Assembly (NCBI GenBank): GCA_022478985.1
Contig: JAKSZP010017436.1
Coordinates: 1-64,000, forward strand
Direction: 5' to 3'
DNA from: Massospora cicadina
Taxonomy: Eukaryota > Entomophthoromycota > Entomophthoromycetes > Entomophthorales > Entomophthoraceae
DNA: 64,000 bases
Shown here: piece by piece, positions 10,791 through 23,986 of the stretch
Layout: each line of letters starts with the position of its first letter
Position numbering within the stretch: position 1 is the stretch's first letter
Notes under the pieces: generated by a model
Told to the model about the DNA's origin: nothing
The model's input: the letters and a program-made list of their open reading frames with translations, nothing else
Databases searched by the model: none
Program-made: the position numbers and the translations under genes

Positions 10791-13700
10791 TTAAATTTAT
10801 ATAAAATTTTGAAGGAGTTTTTTTATTGATGCTGAAATCCTAAAGCTGATTATTTATGGAGAGCTGCAAACCATTATCTGTTTAGACATAAAAAACAACA
10901 ATGTTTTCTGATGTTTTTCTAGCATATTATTTATGGGCTTTTTGCTTTTAGCTATTTTAGGGCGCTCAACAACACTTTATATATGTACTTGCTATGCACA
11001 GACTTAGATGGGGAACTACATTGCTACAATGGACGTCTTCCTAAGTAATAAATTTTGGGATTAGTTAACTTCACAAAAAGAATAATATTGGAAGAGGTTT
11101 AGCCATATTTAAGCTTTTTTGGAAATCAAATCTGAGTTAAAAAGTAGATTTATATCCATCTACAGATTATGCAATGATTTCTTTCTTGTTCTAGCCTTTT
11201 AAAATATCAAAAATTTAAGAATGTGGTAAGAAATTAAGAAACTATAAATATCAGCATTGGGTTCCACGTCACTATCACCAATTACAGGTTTAATGGTAGT
11301 GAGAAAATTTTCTTCATAGGGGTCAGGTTTGCTTCTATGTAAGTTACTAAAAAGGGAAATTCTTAAAAGATAAATCTTATATGCTGAAGGACCTACTTTA
11401 AGTTTTATAATAATTTATACCGTGGTTAAGTTTTGTATTTGAACGAGCTATTTTGTATGTTTTTTATATTCACATAACAATGCCAACATAGTACTCTTAA
11501 CATCAAAATAATTAATGTCTGTTTATGTTCCTAGAGCTTTACAAAATTGAATATCAAAGGAAAACTTACAAGGTATTTAATGTAGTTTAAGCTTTCTTTT
11601 GGACTCTTGTAATATGCCTCAATGAAGACAAGTCTTCAGGCTTTCAGCAGTTTTTAGTAGATTCTTTATTTATTATTGAGAAAAATAACTTTATATCTTA
11701 TTGTATTATCCAAAATCATAATCAGCATATAAGTTTTCCTATCTGTAAAAGAATATAAGTATAATATATATAAAATGATAAAATATAATTGTAATAATTA
11801 TAACTATGTGTTTAAATATCTAATAGGTATCTTAGTTTTTTAATCTATGAGCTTCTCAATGACACTCCATATAAAAATTATTATAAAAATCAAATCAATG
11901 CTAAAAGATAATTTTAAACCTAGTTTTTATTTTCTATTGCTCATTATTAGACTAAGTTTTGTAAATAAAAATTTGATTCAGAATAAGGCTAGTTAGATCA
12001 TAAACTACCTGCTATTGTCTTGCAATATATTTTAATCCTTCTATAACACTTCTAAAGCTATTTATAACTTAAATGATTCTAATTTGTTAATTATAAAGTC
12101 ATATAATAAAGAAGGTATACAATGTCAACAATTTTAAATAAAAATTTTCTTTATCATATTTTAATGCAAGGAATCTTACCAAACCAGGTTTTAGAATCTT
12201 GGGTAACTAAAATTATTCATTTTAGGATATAAATGACATGATTGAAAGTTTACTTTATGTCCCGCTTAATTTTTCCCCTAGGCGCACAAATTTCTTATAT
12301 CATGTTTATTAATATGGATCACTCCCAAAGCATTGGATATAATTTTATGTGCTGATTGGAAAGATATGACATCATCAAGTGATTTATAATTATAATCTTT
12401 GAGACATAACAAACAAGGCTTATGTTTTTATTAATCTAGTAGTATACACATAAATTTCTGAACTGTTTCAGATTTCTATATCTTAACAAAAAAATCTGGT
12501 AAAGACATATATTTCTAAAATACAAACTGAATTGAAAAAGATATTAAAATAAAATATCTACTCAAGTAAGATATAATGTGTCACATAAGTTTTGCTAGTG
12601 TTGTACTATATACATTTAGTAAAGGACCAAATATTTTCCTATTAAGTAAACCCTTTATATTTAAATTCATTATCTGATTATTTGATAATCAGAGTATTCT
12701 TTTGCTAGTATACTTAAAAATTATTCAATAGAGCAAAGCTATTAAATTATTTAGATAGTTTCAATGATTTTGACTTCCAGATAAGAATTTTAAATTTACT
12801 TCTATGTCAATCAACCAATTGATCAATTGATATAAGATATTTTAATGACTAGACTTCCAGAAATTATTAGACTGATAATTAACGAATCTTATGATACTAA
12901 ACTTGCAGGTGAAATTACCACAACTTTTGGCCATTCCAAAGGGACTTCAACCCACTAGAATGATGAATAATATAAGTTAATGACTAATTATTACTTTTAC
13001 AGAACATAAAGCCAATGACAATTTATAGGTGGGCATTAAATTGCTACTTGTCACCTATAGACAACCGATTAGATCCATAGAAAGCACCTTAGTTTTTTAC
13101 TGGTTTTTTCTAGTAGTTTAAAACATTCTTTGTTGGGCAACATTTGGCTAAGTGATCTTAACCAAATTTTTTATTGTTTTTTGGCTTAATCATTTTTGCC
13201 TCAGATTGTTCTTCCTGTCTTCAAACAATGAAGAATTTATATTAACAAAAATGCAAACATGTGCATCTGTCATGTTTAACAAGTGTTGCTCACTAACTTA
13301 ATGATCATGGTCCACCTGACCACCATATGGTAATTACCTTTAAGGTAACCAAAACTAGTAAGAAGGATGGGTTTTAAGTTTATCCATAAGACACAATCAA
13401 ATTTAAGATTTATTGGTTTGGTAAACTATTTAAATATTTCTGATTAATTTTTTCAGGTTGACAATTAGAACTTGAGCTAAGCGTCACTTTTCTAACTTAA
13501 AAGTGACAGAAATAGTTTATAAAAGCAATATATTAGTTAGCGGACTACTGCACCTATAGTGCAGTAAAAGCAACTTTAACAGCAAACACTTAAAGTAGGG
13601 ATCACTGCCTGGATGAGCTTAGCTAATAAATTAGATAGTTCATTTAACATATTTTGACTTTATAAACTACTCTGCTATATGGATTTAACTAAGTTTAGCC

Positions 13701-13869
13701 TTGCCAACAGAACCTAACTCTGAAGTTAATATTGGTAAAGACTTGAGCAAATCTAAATTTTTCATCTGACATTCCTGCAGATGATGCAGACAACTTTTTA
13801 AAATCTTATTGTATCCAAAACCTGACAATCATTACAAGAATGTAATTGGGACTAAATCATGGCTCTGCT
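10791..13869. other. AT-rich desert
   Basis: About 3 kb of very AT-rich sequence with dense stops in all frames. I saw no coding segment, terminal repeat, tRNA-like fold or microsatellite of note. A short palindrome, ctgcacctatagtgcag, sits near 13547-13563. Confidence 0.6.
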
Positions 13870-14025
13870 ATGGTGGAGTCAGCGCCCACTGCGCCTGGTA
13901 TCAACCTAGGCAAGGCTACCAAAAAGCCAGCCATCAGGGCCCTAAGGGCAATTAAAACAAATAACAGCAGATTAAATTTTGGGAGACTCAAAGAATATTA
14001 CTTTGGGGGCTCCAGCTATTGAGGT
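13870..14025 (+). pseudogene. LINE-3 ORF1 N-terminal remnant
   Basis: An ATG opens a basic, Ala/Lys/Arg-rich stretch (begins MVESAPTAPGINLGKATKK) of about 50 codons, similar in character to the start of LINE-1 ORF1. It then breaks. The assignment rests on position upstream of the knuckle. Confidence 0.35.
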
Positions 14026-15804
14026 AATAAATCCAATTATTTAATTCCCCATACATGGAAATGATTGCACTAGACTTACTAAAAGTAGTAAAGTGAAATA
14101 TGAGGTCATCAATTCTTAATAAAATCTTGAAATAACCTCAAATGCAATTGATGCCAACGTTTGATTCATAGCTTTCTGTCCAAAAAGAAAATGGTTACCA
14201 TTGTGTCTAGATCAGAGGCATATTTTACATATCACAAGCAAAATTAATTTTAAAAAAGCTAAAATTGTCTTCAAATTGTAACAATCCACTGATGTGAACC
14301 AGGAAGAAGTTGGCGCCATACAGCGCAATAGATAAAAATATATGTTTGTTTAGAAAGATATATTTTATACAGAGGTGTCTTTGCCTTCAACAAAATGCAA
14401 TAGAAAACTCTACTATTTTCTTACTCTATGGCTTCACAATGAATTTCAAAAGCCATCACCCCCACAACAACTGCTAAATGGCATTAGAACACTTTCTCAA
14501 CCAGTGCTTCAAAGAGATGACTGGAATCACAAATCTCAATCAAGTTGGTGATAAACTATAAATATTTGCAAGTCAACACCAAGGAAGCATTTGCGTGGAT
14601 GAAGTTGCCTGTCTAACCAAGCATTAGAGGCAGCAGTCCTTGAGGACCTCAAAATTGCTGACGCCTAGCCTGGCTAAAAGAAGGTATAGACCCCATATTG
14701 CTATGTAAATTAACATGGCTGTTCAACATGCTAAGATTTAATACTTTGTAAAAAGCTTTATACTTTTACCAAAAGAGCTTAATGCTTATGTCAAGAGGTT
14801 CCTCAACGCCTTGATTGCACTTAACTAGGAGCAGTATGCTAAGAATGATAATATTTCACTCAAGGACAATAAAACCTTCTCTATTAGGAGGCATTGTCAG
14901 GGAATTGATTAATTTTTAGTCTACCAAACCTTGCACTGGTTGTGCATGAGATTCCCCTGCAAATGCATCTGACTTACTAAGTCTATATGGACAGAAAAGT
15001 ATGTGGTAGAATAGGGACCTTCTGGTATTGGGTACCAGACAACACAATCAACTAAATTATGATTAGCTTCACCAATGAAGTAATGAAAACCTGATTCACA
15101 ATGGATACAAATTTTGATTGGGTCTGCAAATTGAAAAGCTTAGTTTAACTAATAAATCCACAAGATCCCGCGTGGACACTCTTTCTCTCTGAAAAAGTGG
15201 ATGGTCTGGAGATACTACCCTCCTTTGGCTGAAGCGGAGGACTGGGATGTGTTGGTATTAACCTCAAACTATCCAAGCCCAGATAAAGCATGAGATCCTG
15301 CCCCATGCAGTAGTCACAATACATGAGGTTAAAACCCCTAAACTTGGAAGTACTGGTTCAATTAGTAATCCAGGTGGAAGCAATTTGGGACTTTAAACAA
15401 AATCTCCAAAACCCACCCCTTTCAGACCCTTGTGTCACCTGAAGCTTTACTATGTCAGAAGTCTTTTTAATGGTGTGAAGCTGAAGTATCTGCATAAATT
15501 TCAAGCCTGGCTAACAGTTCCAGTTAAAACAAAATTTATAAAAGTACTGGTATCAGCATAATATAGTTACGCTTAGAGTACTCCACAATATTTGCACTTG
15601 GCGTGAGAACTAAAGCCGCCCTCTAATGTTATTGCTTTGAATTCTCTCCCTCCTTTGCGCTAGGGTGTAATAACTTAAGCTAATTTCAGTAATGCCTGAA
15701 AAAGTCACAAGATGACTATTCACATGTACCAAGCCAAGACATTCTTTGCTACAGCTTCAGCCTTAATGAGCCAATCAGCTAGATTATGGAGGTGAAAGAA
15801 CCTT

Positions 15805-16566
15805 ATGATGTCCTTAAATACTCATGAAAAATTCTCAGCTCAACAGCTTCCTAACAAAAAAAATCTGTTGAACATCACCAGAAGTCACATCAATACATCC
15901 GCCTTTTACAATGGCAAATTTTCTGGATATCAGACACTAAAGTCCTACCTCAAGGACACAATCTGCAACCACCTCCAGAGGGTCAAAGAGAAGAAATGGT
16001 CGTATATAGTTATGAACTATTAAATCTGGATCAAGACCTGTCTGGCGACAACTAAAATCACCACTGGCTACCAAAATGCAGCTATATTGATTTTAATTCC
16101 TAGCAAGCTATACTAAAAATTCCATATGGATGTAGGCATCAAATAAAAGGACTATTACCTGTAAATAGAGCCAACCCATTACACTTTTTAAACAGGTAAA
16201 TGGGTAACATTTTATAGCTCACCAGCAAATTGGGAGCACAAATGTGTTCACAAGGCAATTTGCACCGGGCTATCTACCTATGATGAGGTATATAATTCTG
16301 GCAAGCCAGCAGCAACTATATCACCAAGTGCCTTCAACCCTGAACAGTGAAGGTGCTATATGAACTGGCTCCCTTGGACTAAGGTCAGCATGACTTTCCT
16401 TCCAAGTTTCATCTATATTCTTGTCCTCCAACGCGTAACTTATTTAAAACAGGATAGTGCAAAGCAGGTATGCCAGAACTGCTACCAAATGGGCCATACA
16501 ATGGCTCTGCCATCACATAAAGAAGAAATCACCCTTCAAATATTGTTTACAACATTATTGATGTAA
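15805..16566 (+). pseudogene. LINE-3 ORF1 C-terminal part with decayed zinc knuckle
   Basis: Two open stretches (15805-16023 and 16360-16566). The second holds CQNCYQMGHTMALP at 16471-16512, a CX2CX4H knuckle whose last Cys position is Pro. The preceding residues (QRVTYLKQDSAKQV) match the spacing of LINE-1 ORF1 just before its knuckle (AAFRVTMECAPPI). This is the clearest evidence that the region is LINE ORF1. Confidence 0.55.
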
Positions 16567-17318
16567 TTATGAAGGTGGTAATAAAGTTTTCCTCCTTCCA
16601 ACTTAAGGAATATCTACTGGTATATTTAAAAGAGATTTCAGAGATGGAGTGCCAGCAACTGGAGCTAGATGTTTCCCACAAAGAGGCTTTGTAAAAATAG
16701 CAAGGCGTACCAAGTCTATGGATAAGCTACTTTATGATACTTAATCTAGAAGCATATAATATGGGTGGGGGTACAAGGCCAAACCCAAAGCACCCCTATC
16801 ACTCAGGCAGAATGATCTGAGAAAGAGAAAATCTTTGGCATAAGGTGGGGCAAAAATTCTCCCAAAAAAAAGCAAAGGCTGCTGAATGATCGGCAAATAA
16901 TGCCAAAAAACAACCCTTAGCTTAGAAAATTTGAGCAGAAAAAAAACATCAGAATATCATCCTGCACCGCTTGGAAACCTAAAAACAACTCAGCAAAGTA
17001 TATAATGGCCATTACAGACACTAAAGCATGAACATCCTCTCCTAAGGAACAGCAACTTTTTATTTACAACTGGCTCACCTTCAATTGATAATGAGACAAT
17101 AATAGCAATGGAGTTCCCAGTGCACAAGATGGCTGGTGTTGAGTAATTGACTGGACCTAATCGTCAGATATTCAATAGGGACATAATAAGGTTAGCTGTT
17201 TAGAAACTTATTATGGATCATATCAGATATTAGCGATTATGGACCATGTATATTCTAAGCTTATGCAAAGCTTAGAATTTGCAGCCTAGCAATTTCACTT
17301 AATTATATTCGACTATGA

Positions 17319-17436
17319 TGACATGGGCCTGAGGGCTTTGTTGGTTAAGTCAAACTTAGATTTAAGCTTTGATTTAATGACTTGGGCACGTGGACTTTGT
17401 TGGTCTATGTCAAAATTAGTTCTTAATGTCAGTCAA
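17319..17436 (+). repeat. Two-copy tandem repeat, 59-base period
   Basis: Copies begin tgacatgggcctgagggctt at 17319 and tgacttgggcacgtggactt at 17378 and stay alike through ttgttggt..a.gtcaaa..tag. It lies inside LINE-3 between ORF1 and the endonuclease motifs, in sequence that matches no LINE part. It may belong to a separate insert. Confidence 0.5.
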
Positions 17437-17439
17437 GTT

Positions 17440-17900
17440 TTTGATCAAATTAATTACTAACTAGTGATAAAATCGCCTTGGTATGTGCTGCCAATTGCAC
17501 ATGAAAGTGAATCAGTTCAGCTATTTTGAAGGTATGACAAAACGCCATTTCAAGGATGACGATGGTGTTTACTCTGACTCTGAGGCTGAGCATGATGCCC
17601 TGAGTCAAAGTATTTGTAGACGTCATTACAAACTTTTTACATGGACAAGGGTTACTGAAAAGTAAGGCGTCATGGGTAAGATGTGGTTAACATTGGACCC
17701 TATAAATAAATTTGCATTTACACTAATAAAATATCCTTTCACTACTGGATTTGTTTATAATTTAATTTATAAACTTTTTTGTTTAGTACGTTCATTTTTT
17801 ATATTAGTCAATTTTCACTTGGGATCAGTAAGATCAGGGCGGCGTGCCATCGTCCAAGTGAAATGACAACGTATACTATTGAAGTGCCAACAATAAGCTT
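17440..17900. other. Unassigned insert in LINE-3 with an 11-base inverted repeat
   Basis: Around 17810-17866 the sequence attttcacttgg is followed about 35 bases later by tccaagtgaaat, which can form a hairpin. Two small open frames (17483-17665 and 17672-17866, plus) sit here. Their products match nothing I recognise; the first is acidic in the middle (DDDGVYSDSEAEHD). I do not call them genes. Confidence 0.3.
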
Positions 17901-18339
17901 TAAATAAAAAATCTAAATTACCATCCTATTTGTTGTCCTCATACAACATACGCCCGAAACTCCGCCCCACAGACAAAGAAGGACCAGCCATCCATCTACA
18001 GCCCAAATATTCAACAGCTGGTAACAATACATTGGTTCTTACAAACTACCCCTTCTGCTCTACAATAGCCTTCAATCAGTCTTGACACTTACTGCAGCCA
18101 AAGAACAAAATACCATGTGTGACTCAAACCTAGATTTGACAACCCTCATACCTATGATTGGAAATCTAGTAATAATCATTGAGACAATACATTCTAGGGG
18201 GATTGCTAGAATACAAATGAGGGCGTGGAAGAAGCATCATCTTGAAAAATTCTAATATAAACTTAGCTTTAATATTTGAGGCTCAAGCCCACATTAAAGG
18301 CAAATGATTAAAAAGTAAACTACAATCCCAAGAGCCCCT

Positions 18340-18900
18340 ATGGTTTTCCAGATTGTATATCAAGCAATATGGATTGACCACGTGACAATCATCATGTTAA
18401 ACAGTAACATAGACTTGAAATTTGTGGATACATTACACGCTGACAGGCTACAAGTAGACACGGCCCACAACAAGGACAATGGTAGGAACCTCCAAGTGAC
18501 TACCATGCACATATCTCCAAAGCCCTATAAAAACTGGAAAATTTTTGGAAGTTCTTGTTGGAAGTACAAACATAAGAAGCTGTGGTAATAGTTGGACACT
18601 AGAACTGTTGGAATAACAAAAGCAGGAAACGTTTCCCAACATGTGGGCATCCTAACAGTATGATACTGATATGTTAGGGTACCTCTTGACTTCAGGGATA
18701 TGTCTAACAATAGATGAAGAGGACAACGACCCAATAAGCCTTACAATATGTATGTACAACAGCAATGGAGAGTTTTTGGTTGATAAGTATCTGGATTATG
18801 TCCTGGTCTCATATGACAATATAAAGATTTTTAAATATAAGGTTAGCATCAACGCGTAAAGTGACCACTTTATTGTACATGTTGCCATCTATTTGATTTA
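18340..18900 (+). pseudogene. LINE-3 ORF2 endonuclease remnant
   Basis: The diagnostic piece is VVIVGH-x-NCWNNKSRKRFPN at 18582-18640, matching LINE-1 GDFNCWDN with the Asp of GDFN changed to His and a stop in place of the Phe codon. The open frame 18340-18588 just upstream is in the expected place for the domain body. Confidence 0.55.
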
Positions 18901-18999
18901 AGAAAAGAAGCAAAGAGAATGGCAGATTTCCCCGTCAATTTTAAGGGACATCAGTGGCACCATGCCTCAGAAATCAGGTTTGATACAATATTGCACACT

Positions 19000-19930
19000 T
19001 AAACCAGCTGATAGGGATTAGCCCCTTTGACCTCTAGACTAAAATACTGCAAAAAGCTTTAGTGAAATAGCTTTAAGTACACTAAGCAAAAGGACTAAAA
19101 GTAATCCAACTCAAAGAAGCTGGAGGATGCCCTAGTCACCAAAAGCTCATGCACTGGGACAGCAAAGACTTGTGGCATGACTTATAAAAGATTCACAAAA
19201 AATATTGGCCAACCTATATAAACAAGACAATGGGCAGAAAAGATACCACCTACCACCATCAGAGCCTATTGTTGAAGATAACCAAAGAAGAACTTGGCAA
19301 GTCATAAGAATCTGCTACTAGGCTAAGATATGACAGACAAAAAGCATCATCCAGCAAAGTTTCCAGCATTGAAACAATTTAATAAAATTTAGAAATTCTA
19401 CATCACGCTATTCTGCTATGACAGAACCAGTGTAATGGCAACCAGTACCTAGATTGACCTAGATAAGCCAGCACTCCAGGTGTGCTTGGTCATGGACGCG
19501 GAATAATACCGCTGAAATTACAGCTTTAGAAGTAAAGAAAGTGCCAAAGAAAGCGTCAAAGGGCAAGGCACCCAACCCAACATGTGTGAAAAAATTCTCT
19601 ATACAATCTGCAACCATATCATGCTGAAAATAGCCTTTTTGTAAACCACTTCCAATGGTATGGGTTTCAAATCCCATGGGGACATAAGAAAAACTTGTGC
19701 TTCTGTATAGAAAGATTGTTCTACAAAACCTTTAGATTTTGCTTATAATAGCACTTTCAAATGCTGACAACAAACACTCATGAAAATATTCCCAAGTAAA
19801 TTAATGCTTATGGTTCCCCAAATTACTCAAAGTTCAGAACGGTTTCATCAAGGGCTGCACCATATAGAAAACATCGGCTTTATACAAAACATTCTGTAGC
19901 ACAAGTGTCAAATTCTGTGGTTGACTCGAA
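19000..19930 (+). pseudogene. LINE-3 ORF2, first half of the RT domain
   Basis: VQNGFIKGCTI at 19832-19864 corresponds to the FGFIPGRSI motif of LINE-1. Upstream, a segment near 19180-19260 with KDSQKILANLYKQDNGQKRYH-like readings in mixed frames fits the region before RT. The domain is then cut and resumes at about 21083. Confidence 0.5.
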
Positions 19931-21080
19931 AATAAACCCTTTGACAACCTGCAGATTGGGACAGTTTTCCCACCCAATTCTTGAACTGATAATCTAATTA
20001 AAACCTAGTACAATAACATGGCTTGGGCCGATTATTGCTACATGGATTTATTTATATTACTAAAGCTTGTGCCAAATATCCTCACATATTTAGGTTAACC
20101 TTCTCTGCAACTACTCAGCCGGGTTGATTAACTCAACATCAATTTAATTATTTATTCTATTGGCAGCTCAGACTGAATACATTTGCAAAGTTGGGCCAAT
20201 TATCTCTGCCTTAATCCTCAGCAACTAGTCTCAATTAATTGGGACCAATATTAAGAAATTTGTATACAAAATTATACAGGGATGACCTGAAATTAACGTT
20301 TGAAAGTCCCATGGACAATCAAACAAACGAACAACGTAATCAATTTTCCCCCCTAGGGCGAAATTTGTATGTCAATCTTGTAATTGGCATGATAACACTT
20401 GTGTGGACCACCCAAAAGGGGTTACCTAGTGCTATTGAGGAAGAGGCCTGCTGACGTCCCAATTAGGGGTGCATAATTTACTTCAATTGGGGCCAAAATT
20501 TCACAGAAGGTGTGTTTCGTCAGCAGTATGATGAAACTGAAATCCAGAAGATCTTAGGACAATTTTGCATGCTTTTATCGCAATATTTGTACCTGAAATC
20601 CTCCCAAATTTGAGAGTATTTTGCCACTAATGAACCTAAGAAAAGGTTTCAGTTGTAGGCCAAACTGAGGTGGTAAAATAGCTGTTGAAATTTTGTGCTG
20701 GAATGTGGCCAGGAGATGCCCTAGAGGTATAAATATGGCGCCTGGCCCAATGAATTATCATCAAATAATCTATCCTAATATAGATCTATTTTATTATATC
20801 TTCATTTTATTTGTATCTTAAGTCGCTTTTGAAGAGTGTTGGCAATCTGGGATCTCAGGATCCACAGTTTGCAACTTTGCCTGCCTCAGCTGAAGTTCCC
20901 AATTTTGAAGGGAAAATTGAACCCAAAGTCAGACAGAAAAGTCGGAGCTGTTTTCATATGCATAGTGCATTTCTGAACAGTTCTAAAACCTGTAAGCAAC
21001 TGGCTAAACTGAGGATCCACCAGCCAAACTTCAGCCCAATTTACCATGCAGGATTTAATTAATCAAGTGAGTGATCCTCG
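19931..21080. mobile_element. Unidentified insert splitting the LINE-3 RT domain
   Basis: About 1.15 kb lies between two adjacent RT motifs and is not RT-like. It contains a promoter-like ggtataaatatggcgcc (20726-20742) followed by an open frame from 20811 (LKSLLKSVGNLGSQDPQF..., 83 codons) with no recognised family. Candidate flanking duplications such as gtcaa were seen on both sides but are too short to trust. It could be a solo LTR or a small non-autonomous element. Confidence 0.4.
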
Positions 21081-21082
21081 GA

Positions 21083-21660
21083 TTTTGTCAACAAGTTAAG
21101 ATCTGAGGATGTCTATCTCATGTTTTTGGATATGGAGAAAGCCTACAATCAGGTAGCATAGCCATTACTGCATGTGGCAATGATATTAGTCGGAATTTAT
21201 GGAATATTATTCCCTGGGTCAATAACCTATACTCTGAACACACAACCAAGTTTATCATAACTGATGTTTTAAAAGACTCATTTTTTTGAGAAGGGCCTCT
21301 TCCAAGGCATTCCCATGTAACCAATATTGTTCAACTTAGCCGTGAACATCATGTTAGCAGTGGCAGAGTCAAAGATATGAGGCATAGTCCACCCTAACCA
21401 ATGGCCCATCAATATACAAAGCTTTGAAGATGACGCTTTGGTGGGTATAAGATCCAAATATGTTATCAAAGAGGCCAAAGAGCTCTACAGTCTCTACCAA
21501 TTGGTTTTTACGCAAAGTGATATATATGTGTCTGTGATAGTCAAGATCAGAAAGCTGGAATTACATTTGCCAGCTGAACTAAATCCCCTACGACCTACGC
21601 AAAGTTCCAATATTTTGGGTTTATATTCAGCAATAAGGGTACAACAGTCAAGAAGATAGA
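21083..21660 (+). pseudogene. LINE-3 ORF2, second half of the RT domain
   Basis: Motif A FLDMEKAYNQVA at 21123, motif B EKGLFQGIPM-PILFNLA at about 21289-21342, and motif C FEDDALVG at about 21423-21446 follow in order with LINE-like spacing. Motif C has the same FEDD as LINE-1. Stops and frame changes separate all three. Confidence 0.7.
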
Positions 21661-22419
21661 ACAAGCAGTGTTTTCAGTATGTCAGCCCAAATGGCCTAGA
21701 TGAAGTACGCTTAAATGATTGTCAAAGGGAAGGTGCAGGCAATTAACATCTTTATACTCTCAAGTCTCTAAAAAATGGTTATGCTCATCCAATGACTCAA
21801 CATCAGAATAAAAGAAAAAGTCTTTGTATACGCACTTTCTAATGGTACAATGCCAAAAAGGCACCAATCGCCCTAGAGACCCTGTTCTGGCCCAAACGTG
21901 AAGGCAACATGGGCCAAATTAAATCTGGAACCCACACATGGTAGATATGGGCCAAGTTGTTCATACAAATGCTGAAGATGCACATGCGCAGCCCAGATTT
22001 TACATGGGGAACCAACTGGGCTCTGATTTTAGGATAACAGAGCCCATCTCATTACAACCTAAAGGGGTGGAGGAATCATCAAAATCTGACCTCCTATCCA
22101 ATGAACTCCTACTATTGGCGGCTGTGCAACCAGGCAGCCCAGCTAAGCATTTGGTGATCCAAGCTTATGGTGCAGAGAGAATCAAAAATTTGGCAGTATA
22201 TTAATGCCTAAAAGCTCAGCAATGAGTGAGGCCACAACCCTGGAGAAGAAGAACAAATTTGGAAACAAGTTTAACAACAAGGCATTAAAAATTATATTTA
22301 AAAACTCACCAATTGAAGCCAGGAAATAACCCCCAAAGCCACCGCCAAACCCCCCAACATGACCAAGGCTACTAAATAACTGGGCGGAGGAAGTCCATGA
22401 CGCTAACTACAGCTTCAGG

Positions 22420-22640
22420 ATGTTAATGGTTAGTCTTAATATCAAAATGGTAATCTCCAACCTTCAATCAAGCACTTTGTATATATTATACTGGGATTTT
22501 AAATGGGGAAGAACAGCAGCCTGGATTTTTCTTTGCAGATTGACTAGTGTGCACCTAAACCAAAAGCAATTATTTGCCACCACTATCAAATGCGGTGTGT
22601 TTGGAAAAAGTACCAGCAAGCTATGAGGTTACTACTCTCA
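22420..22640 (+). pseudogene. LINE-3 ORF2 C-terminal remnant
   Basis: The stretch LYWDFKWGRTAAWIFLCRL...TIKCGVFGKS follows the pattern of LINE-1 WKMTHHPLLQLRIRA...HKTCAVCGG, including the first part of the C-terminal Cys/His motif. The second Cys is replaced by Phe. Confidence 0.45.
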
Positions 22641-23060
22641 GGTGAACAAGCCCTAGATCTGCACCCCTTACAATACCTTTTTTGGAGAAGACAGTTAAAA
22701 ACACACATAATAAATCTCCAAGCATTCTTGTACCAATATTTTATATATATGTAGTTCACTTGGCGTTTGTGGAAAAGAATTGAGCCATGAACGCCATTAC
22801 AAAGGTTTTATAAGTAGTACAGATAGAACACTCTCTGATAAGCTTGCACATATCTCAAAATTCTTTCAACTAATCTCAGGGTGATTTAAAGCACACCTGG
22901 CATTTTCCTTTGGATTTATTATCCGATGCAATGAGGTGAAGTATAGAACCCAGCTCCATTGGCAAGTAATTCCACCAATGCTAGAACTGTGGCTATCAAT
23001 AAAGATCGCCAATAAGGAATGGTTGGAGATTTCAACCAATTATCAACATCTATTTCTAGT

Positions 23061-23986
23061 TTTTTATTTAAAATAATATTTCCTCCATTCCTTATTACTG
23101 ATGTCTTTGTTTTGTATTAACAACTCTAATAAGATATGGATAAAAAAATATGGATGCAAATTTCAGATCTTACAAACGTAACAAAGGGTGAAAATCAGGT
23201 TTAAAACAACAAAAATACTTTTTCTGCTCAAATTGGAGTTTAAGCATTTCTTTATATTTAAGACTATTTTAACATATCTTTTTTATAAGCATTCTCTGGA
23301 ATCTAAATACAGGAGGAAATGTCAAATTATCTAACTTTATTTTCTAAATTTTGAAAAAATAAGATAGTTTTATTTTTCTTATAAATGACAGGAATCAACG
23401 ATTTGAATGAGTATAGTGATCTTGAAGAGAATCTAAATTTCACTATATTACTTTACAAAAGAACAAATGGCAATTTTGTCAGCAAGCATACTAGACATTA
23501 GCTTACAATGATTCATAGCTTATTGCTGCCTTAAAGCACAGAACAGGAAAATTATTAACTGTATGGTCACACCTATGTTGACTGCAACATCGCTTCTTTT
23601 ACCAAATTCATCTGATGCATACTGGAGAAAAATGTTCATCGCGTTGTTAATTAGCAATTTAATTTCATGTACATTAGGGAACTGCTAAAGAACCAGTATT
23701 AAAAATAATTTCTATATGGTACTGCCACACTACCAGAAATTCGATTGCTTTTTCCCTAGCTTTCTTCCTGCATTAAATCTTATAAACATTAAAAGTTTGG
23801 CAGATTACAAGAAAAACTTATCCAAGCGCTAATCATGAGATCAGTAAGTCCTCATTGATTATTTTAGAAATGTCAGAATTCAATTCCATACAAGATTTTT
23901 TAGGCGTGAGAAACTTTAAGATTATCTTACTGTATCAGGGGGCTTAGCTTCATTACTTAATCAACTCAAACAAATTCCATTAGCAC
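23061..23986. other. AT-rich spacer before the Ty3 nest
   Basis: No gene or repeat was recognised. The last bases (agcac, 23982-23986) would be the left target duplication of Ty3-D; I could not find its partner with confidence. Confidence 0.5.

Larger units (their letters stand above)
13870..23060 (+). mobile_element. LINE-3: ancient, heavily decayed L1-like LINE with inserts
   Basis: Scattered motifs occur in the correct LINE order on one strand: an ATG-initiated N-terminus at 13870, an ORF1 zinc knuckle at 16471, an endonuclease GH-NCWNN motif at 18591, RT motifs at 19835, 21123, 21289 and 21423, and a C-terminal region at 22420-22640. The total span (~9.2 kb) is nearly twice LINE-1, which I explain by later inserts (candidates 17160-17900 and 19930-21080). 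The ends are approximate. Confidence 0.6.

Noticed and set aside
13547..13563. Palindrome ctgcacctatagtgcag
   Set aside because: A single short inverted repeat in AT-rich sequence with no neighbouring gene or terminal repeat.
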